NCBI RefSeq assembly: GCF_020379485.1
Contig: NC_063448.1
Coordinates: forward strand, 45,703,218 to 45,767,217
Reading direction: 5' to 3'
DNA from: Brassica napus
Lineage: Eukaryota > Streptophyta > Magnoliopsida > Brassicales > Brassicaceae
Length of the DNA: 64,000 nucleotides
Shown: piece after piece, positions 59,801-64,000 of the stretch
How the letters are laid out: each line of letters begins with the position of its first letter
How positions within the stretch are numbered: position 1 is the stretch's first letter
The notes under the pieces: model-generated
Database searches by the model: none
What the model was told of the DNA's origin: nothing
The model's input: the letters and a program-made list of their open reading frames with translations, nothing else
Translations under genes and position numbers: made by a program

Positions 59801-60668
59801 TTTACAAAATTGTAATGTTATATTATGGAAATAAACCGTCTTTTTTTAGTGAAAAATGGTAATCTTACATATGTTTAATGTAGTTTTTCCATTGTTCATG
59901 CTGTATGTTTACATATTATTTATAATTTTCAAAAATTAGTAATATTAAAATGTAAAACTATATTTTATGCCACGTGTCATCTTCCGGAAGAAGTTTTTTT
60001 TGCTGATGTGGACGCTCTATGGAGCCTTAAAAGGTCCCTATTTATTATTTTCGAAATTATATATACTGTTTTTTGTTTTTTTTATAAAACGGTAATGTTA
60101 CATTATGTAGATAAGCCGTATTTTTTTTAAGTGAAAAATGGTAATTTTACATATATTATGGAAATAAACCGTCTTTTTTTAGTGAAAAATGGTAATCTTA
60201 CATATGTTTAATGTAGTTTTTCCATTGTTCATGCTGTATGTTTACATATTATTTATAATTTTCAAAAATTAGTAATATTAAAATGTAAAACTATATTTTA
60301 TGCCACGTGTCATCTTCCGGAAGAAGTTTTTTTTGCTGATGTGGACGCTCTATGGAGCCTTAAAAGGTCCCTATTTATTATTTTCGAAATTATATATAAT
60401 GTTTTTTGTTTTTTTTATAAAACGGTAATGTTACATTATGTAGATAAGCCGTATTTTTTTTAAGTGAAAAATGGTAATTTTACATATGTTTAATGTAGTT
60501 TTTCCATTTTTCATGTTGTATGTTTACATATTATTTATAATTTTCGAAAATTAGTAATATTAAAATGTAAAACTATATTTTATGCCACATGTCATCTTTC
60601 GGGAGAAGTTTTTGTCGCTGATGTGGACGCTCTATGGAGCCTCAAAAGGTTCCTTTTATTAGTATAGA
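56836..60668 (-). mobile_element. Helitron unit A (non-autonomous), about 3.8 kb
   Basis: Minus-strand 5' end TCTATACTAATAAAAGGAAC at 60668, preceded by A. The 3' end has a strong hairpin (CCCGGGCGTAGCCCGGG) followed by TTAATCCCTAG, ending at 56836 and directly abutting unit B. No coding sequence. Near its 5' end a segment of about 330 bp is tandemly duplicated (about 59824-60062 and 60154-60392). Confidence 0.9.
59824..60440. repeat. Tandem duplication near the 5' end of Helitron unit A
   Basis: Two nearly identical copies containing GCCACGTGTCATCTTCCGGA and GATGTGGACGCTCTATGGAG lie about 330 bp apart (the latter at about 60004 and 60336), with a third, more diverged terminal copy at 60616. 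It multiplies the Helitron 5'-end sequence. Confidence 0.85.
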
Positions 60669-61036
60669 TTTAGGGGGACGTACGCAATGCTTCACTATCC
60701 TATGCAGAGACTCTGTTCCAAAAGATTCCCTCTTTTCGATCTCTATCATCGATCGCATTCAAGTCTTGCAAATCCACACAGTCATCAAGATTGTAATATT
60801 ACTTCCTAACAAGGCATTGCATACTGAGAGATCCATGTCTCAAGAGTCAAATACTTCACCTTCAAGCACAGTCGGCTACTGATAAGAAAAAAAAAAGATT
60901 GACCAAATGGGCAAAAAAATATAGGAGTACGTTGTATAACAACGTAAGCAACGGTTCTAATGCATGATGTGTGGCTTTAAGAAGCAAGGTTTATTAAGAG
61001 GGAAAGGAAGTAAACAATCTTTAATAAATCAAAAGA
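60669..61036. other. Right flank of the Helitron array and 3' flank of the F-box gene
   Basis: Contains the second copy of GGGGGACGTACGCAATGCTT at 60673-60692. A short ORF crossing the Helitron boundary (60634-60882) is not credible as a gene. The PEX3 gene that I would expect between MOS4 and the F-box gene from Arabidopsis is not present. Confidence 0.5.
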
Positions 61037-62658
61037 TTAAACAATGAAGGAGGAGAACACAATGGTGACATTGTTGTTGTGTGAAAGTGGTGGAACCACG
61101 TCTTTGCCTTTAAACTTAAGGTGAAGTTCATCCAACAGTTCGGCCATCTTGTCTAATTTATCTCTCTTGTTAAGCAGAAGTTCCACAAATGAAGCCACAT
61201 GCATTGATTTTAAATCCACACAGTGCTTGTTCCAAGAGACTCCATCTTTTGATATCCAGCATTCTTTCAGATTAAAGCCTTCGAATTTCATGTAAATGTC
61301 AAGAAACTCCGCCTGTATAATAGAATATACAAAAGTGGTTCATGGATATATTCGAATTCGATGATAGCGGGAAAAGAAGAGGTTAATGGTGAACTTACCG
61401 ACATGGTGTTACTAGCCCATGCACCTAATCTTAGCTTCTCTAAATAAGGTGAGTTTTGTAACAGTCTTTCTATGCCAGGAATAACATACTGAAAGATCTT
61501 TGTATCAAGAGTCAATGATTTGACCTTGAGCACCGGGAAAGGAACACCACGAATCTCAGCAATTGATAAAATCTAATAGAAAGAACCAAAAAAAAAAGAT
61601 TATGAATATTTATTAGTACAGAGCTTACAGACTTTTTAAACGTTCTTAGAACTATTGAAATCCAACTAATCCATATTTAGGCAACCAACTTGTATACCTG
61701 AACAAAGTTTCTCCCAAAATTAAGCTTATCTGCATTCTGTAACTTTCTAGCATCTCTAGCACCCAGACTTGGAGAAAATCAGCCTCGAACTGAGAGTCCA
61801 TTGAGACAAAGCAAATTTCCAGCTCAGCTTCGGTTAGAGAAGCGACATCAGGCAAAGGATATGATAACTGAGAGTTAAACAATCTGAGACAATGGATGTG
61901 TGCTGCCACAATCTGCGTCGGCCCCGCAACCTTCACGCTATTTACTTCTAACGTTCTCAGGCTTAGGGATTTGCTGAGATCAAGAACCTTTAGTTTACAG
62001 CAGTAATACAACTTTAGCTTTTCCAGAACCGGACAACCGGATAGAATCTTGGCCATGGATTCATCAGAGAGTCTAAACTACTCAAGGATAACGTCTGCAA
62101 GGATATCCAAGACACATTGCACTCGAGAGGAACAATTGTATGAGCAGAGATGTTGAGTTGCTTGAAAGAAGAACTGTTGTAGAAGAAATCTGGAAGCTTG
62201 TGCTCATAATATTGATTCAAGATTTGGAGGGACAGATTCTCAACGTTGTGTGACATGGCGCACTTGATCCACAGGTTGATGTAGGGTATATTCTCAGTAT
62301 AGGGTGTTATGAGGTGAAAACTCTTCATGTTGGGAGCTGTGTAGCGAGTTAGGGTTTCGTTTACCGAAGCTGCAGTCAGTGTATTCACATATAAGGAGAG
62401 AGAAGGTATATCGCACCATACATGCCTCCATCCTCTAGACAAGAGGGAAGTAGTGATTGCTAATTTGGTCGGAATATAGCAGAGCATGTGTTGGAGGATC
62501 ACATCTGGTAAATTGCTTATCGAGTCTACTGCTCCTTCGATTTTCTTGTTGTCATTTTCCTTTGCGACATATATTCTTTGGGGACAGCTTTTATATATAG
62601 GGTTTTCTGAAAACGTTATATATAATCTCATATTTCTTAATCTTGGAAAACCCCACAT
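61037..62658 (-). pseudogene. F-box/LRR (RNI-like, At3g18150-like) gene with two frameshifts
   Basis: Exons 62658-61698, 61572-61399 and 61312-61037. The F-box is at about residues 45-85 (ISNLPDVILQHMLCYIPTK, then TSLLSRGWRHVW), followed by LRR-type repeats (VLEKLKLYYCCKLKVLDLS) and an FBD-like C-terminal part. In intact form it would be a substrate adaptor of an SCF ubiquitin ligase. Two single-base losses break exon 1: one near 62070 (between LSLSS and the LSDES-type motif preceding MAKILSGCP) and one near 61735 (between VLEMLE and the LQNADKLNF-type sequence). Exons 2 and 3 are open with good splice sites. Two lesions suggest a young pseudogene, but sequencing error cannot be excluded. The start at 62658 lies inside the target duplication of a LINE insertion. 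Confidence 0.8.
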
Positions 62659-63241
62659 TTGTTTTTTTGACTAAGGGCTTTCAATTGAAAAATATAAACT
62701 ATTACAAAATAAGACAAGAGTCTTATAGTTGGGAAAAATTAGCATGAAACAAGTTTCATGAAAGAGTGAATCTCAAACCTATGAAACAACAAAAGTAGAG
62801 ACTAGACAACCAACAATGCAATAAAAGACAATAGCTAATGATAACAACCACGATAAGGTCGACCATGCTTTCCTCTCCCTCGAACTGTCTTCTATTCCAT
62901 GTCTTGGTATTTGATAGGAGGCTTTGCCTCCCTCCCACCTCTTGTCAAGCTAAGAGAGCTAGATGGCTCTGTCTCAACTTCAATCACACCCCCTAGCACT
63001 GTGAAACAAGGACTCTCAAATGCACTAGCTTGTGGTGTCGTGGGATCAACAATTATAGTATCTTGAACCTCATTGTTGATAATTTTTGATGGACAAACCT
63101 CCATAATTGTTGTTGTAGTGGGAGTAGACTATGAATCTACTAATGTGGATAAAGTAGTGAAAGAGTTACGTGAAGCAGCTTGATCCTCTTGTTGCGAATT
63201 AAGAAGATGAGTTAGTTGCGAACCTTGATTCTCCTTTACCA
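62659..63241 (-). mobile_element. Truncated LINE ORF1 (DUF4283-type) fragment
   Basis: Flanked by a 15-bp near-perfect direct repeat TGGAAAACCCCACAT (62644-62658) and TGGAAAACCCCATAT (63242-63256). The minus-strand 3' end is a short A-run (62662-62668 on the plus strand as T). Coding remnant from about 63104 to 62830: SAFESPCFTVLGG, SLTRGGREAKPPIKYQDME, a stop, then KTVRGRGKHGRP. This is the C-terminal end of the DUF4283/CCHC ORF1 of plant LINEs. Only about 580 bp remain and reverse transcriptase is absent, so it arose by internal deletion or is a processed partial copy. Confidence 0.7.
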
Positions 63242-63256
63242 TGGAAAACCCCATAT

Positions 63257-64000
63257 TATCTCAGAGATTTTATATTAATATTGTAACTAGATTTTGATCC
63301 GCGCTTTGTTCTTCTTAAAATTCGATTTAAAAGAGATAAAATACTTATAAAATGTAAGATTTTTTCGTATATTTTATGTTTTTTTTATAGCAAATTATAA
63401 TTGTAATGTTTTCATCTTAATTTTTTAAAAATGTGATTTTTGAGGTTTACAAAAGAATAATTGATTTTGTGAAAGGAGTAAAAAATTATATGCTTCTAAT
63501 TAATGAATTTAATTATGGATATTTTATATATGTAAAAGTTTTTTATTTACAGTTAATTTATTAATAAACTATTATATTTAAAATTTAATATATTGTAGTT
63601 TTTCATTATGTCTATCTTAGTTTTTCATTATGCGTATCTTAGTTTTTCATGAAAATAAAACTTATATGTAAAATTTAATAATCAAACTAAAAAACAATTA
63701 GAATGCTATGGGTTTAATATGAATTTATATTTGTTCATAAATAGAAAACACTTTAAATTGAGTTTCATTTTGTCAGCCTAAATTACTTAATTCGGCCCAA
63801 ATGGCCCAAAGAAAAAACAATATGTACCGACAAAATTCTATTGTGACCATTCACTTTTACAAAAAAAAAACAGAAAAGGGAAAGTTAAAATAATTTGGCT
63901 GAATTCGTAGGATGTTATTGCGCATCAACGGTTCAGTGGTTCTCTCGCGATCTCGAGAAATCTGATGATACGGCCATTCAGTCTAAAGCAGATCAGCTTC
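63257..64000. promoter_or_regulatory. Intergenic DNA ending in a promoter-like stretch
   Basis: After AT-rich DNA (63257-63780), two GGCCCA motifs at 63794-63799 and 63803-63808 are followed by less AT-rich sequence up to the window end. This looks like the start of a plus-strand housekeeping-type promoter and leader of a gene beyond the window. No ATG-bearing reading frame can be judged. Confidence 0.3.

Noticed and set aside
60634..60882. 82-codon ORF crossing the Helitron array boundary
   Set aside because: Its start lies within the Helitron terminus and the protein has no recognisable feature; no trace of PEX3.

Overview
The window is plant nuclear DNA from a Brassicaceae genome, most likely Brassica or a close relative. 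Genes are intron-rich, intergenic DNA is AT-rich, and transposons are dense. Six recognisable genes or tandem gene pairs follow, in reversed order, what I remember of the Arabidopsis thaliana chromosome 3 order around At3g18210 to At3g18150: a 2-oxoglutarate/Fe(II) oxygenase (4301-6289, +), CCT4 chaperonin (7747-9348, -), two tandem GT61 glycosyltransferases (21676-23492 and 31763-33524, -), MOS4/SPF27 (42449-44150, -) and an F-box/LRR gene (61037-62658, -, with two frameshifts). Homologues of the Arabidopsis neighbours UMAMIT (At3g18200) and PEX3 (At3g18160) are not visible, as expected for one fractionated copy of a triplicated genome.

Layout. 1-3.9 kb: a zf-GRF gene and an internally deleted Mutator (MULE) transposase. 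4.3-9.4 kb: two intact housekeeping genes with site II (TGGGCC) promoter motifs. 9.6-18.4 kb: gene debris (S4-domain pseudogene, possible minus-strand spliced unit with a minisatellite in its interior, OB-fold/DUF223 pseudogene). 19.3-21.6 kb: a 399-bp hAT-type element with an 8-bp target duplication, then a 1.77-kb solo LTR with a 5-bp target duplication. 21.7-37 kb: the GT61 duplication, split by a Harbinger element (transposase plus two Myb/SANT-like genes) and a 5'-truncated LINE with a 13-bp target duplication, and followed by a second hAT-type element and a Tourist MITE. 37.3-44.2 kb: a tandem segmental duplication of a defensin-like gene plus the 3' end of MOS4; only the right unit keeps a full MOS4 and only the left unit keeps an open defensin-like gene. 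A SINE and a 1.6-kb TTA-flanked element interrupt it. 44.4-60.7 kb: a 16.2-kb non-coding array of four Helitrons, all on the minus strand and head-to-tail, two of the junctions having no base between one 3' end (CTAG) and the next 5' end (TC). 61-64 kb: the F-box gene, a LINE ORF1 fragment inserted at its 5' end, and a promoter-like stretch.

The most notable structure is the Helitron array, which looks like a rolling-circle concatemer. Next are the Harbinger element with a second Myb-like gene and the defensin-like/MOS4 segmental duplication. Exon borders were read by eye from GT/AG sites and reading-frame continuity. For MOS4, the oxygenase, both GT61 genes and the left defensin-like gene the summed exons are an exact multiple of three.
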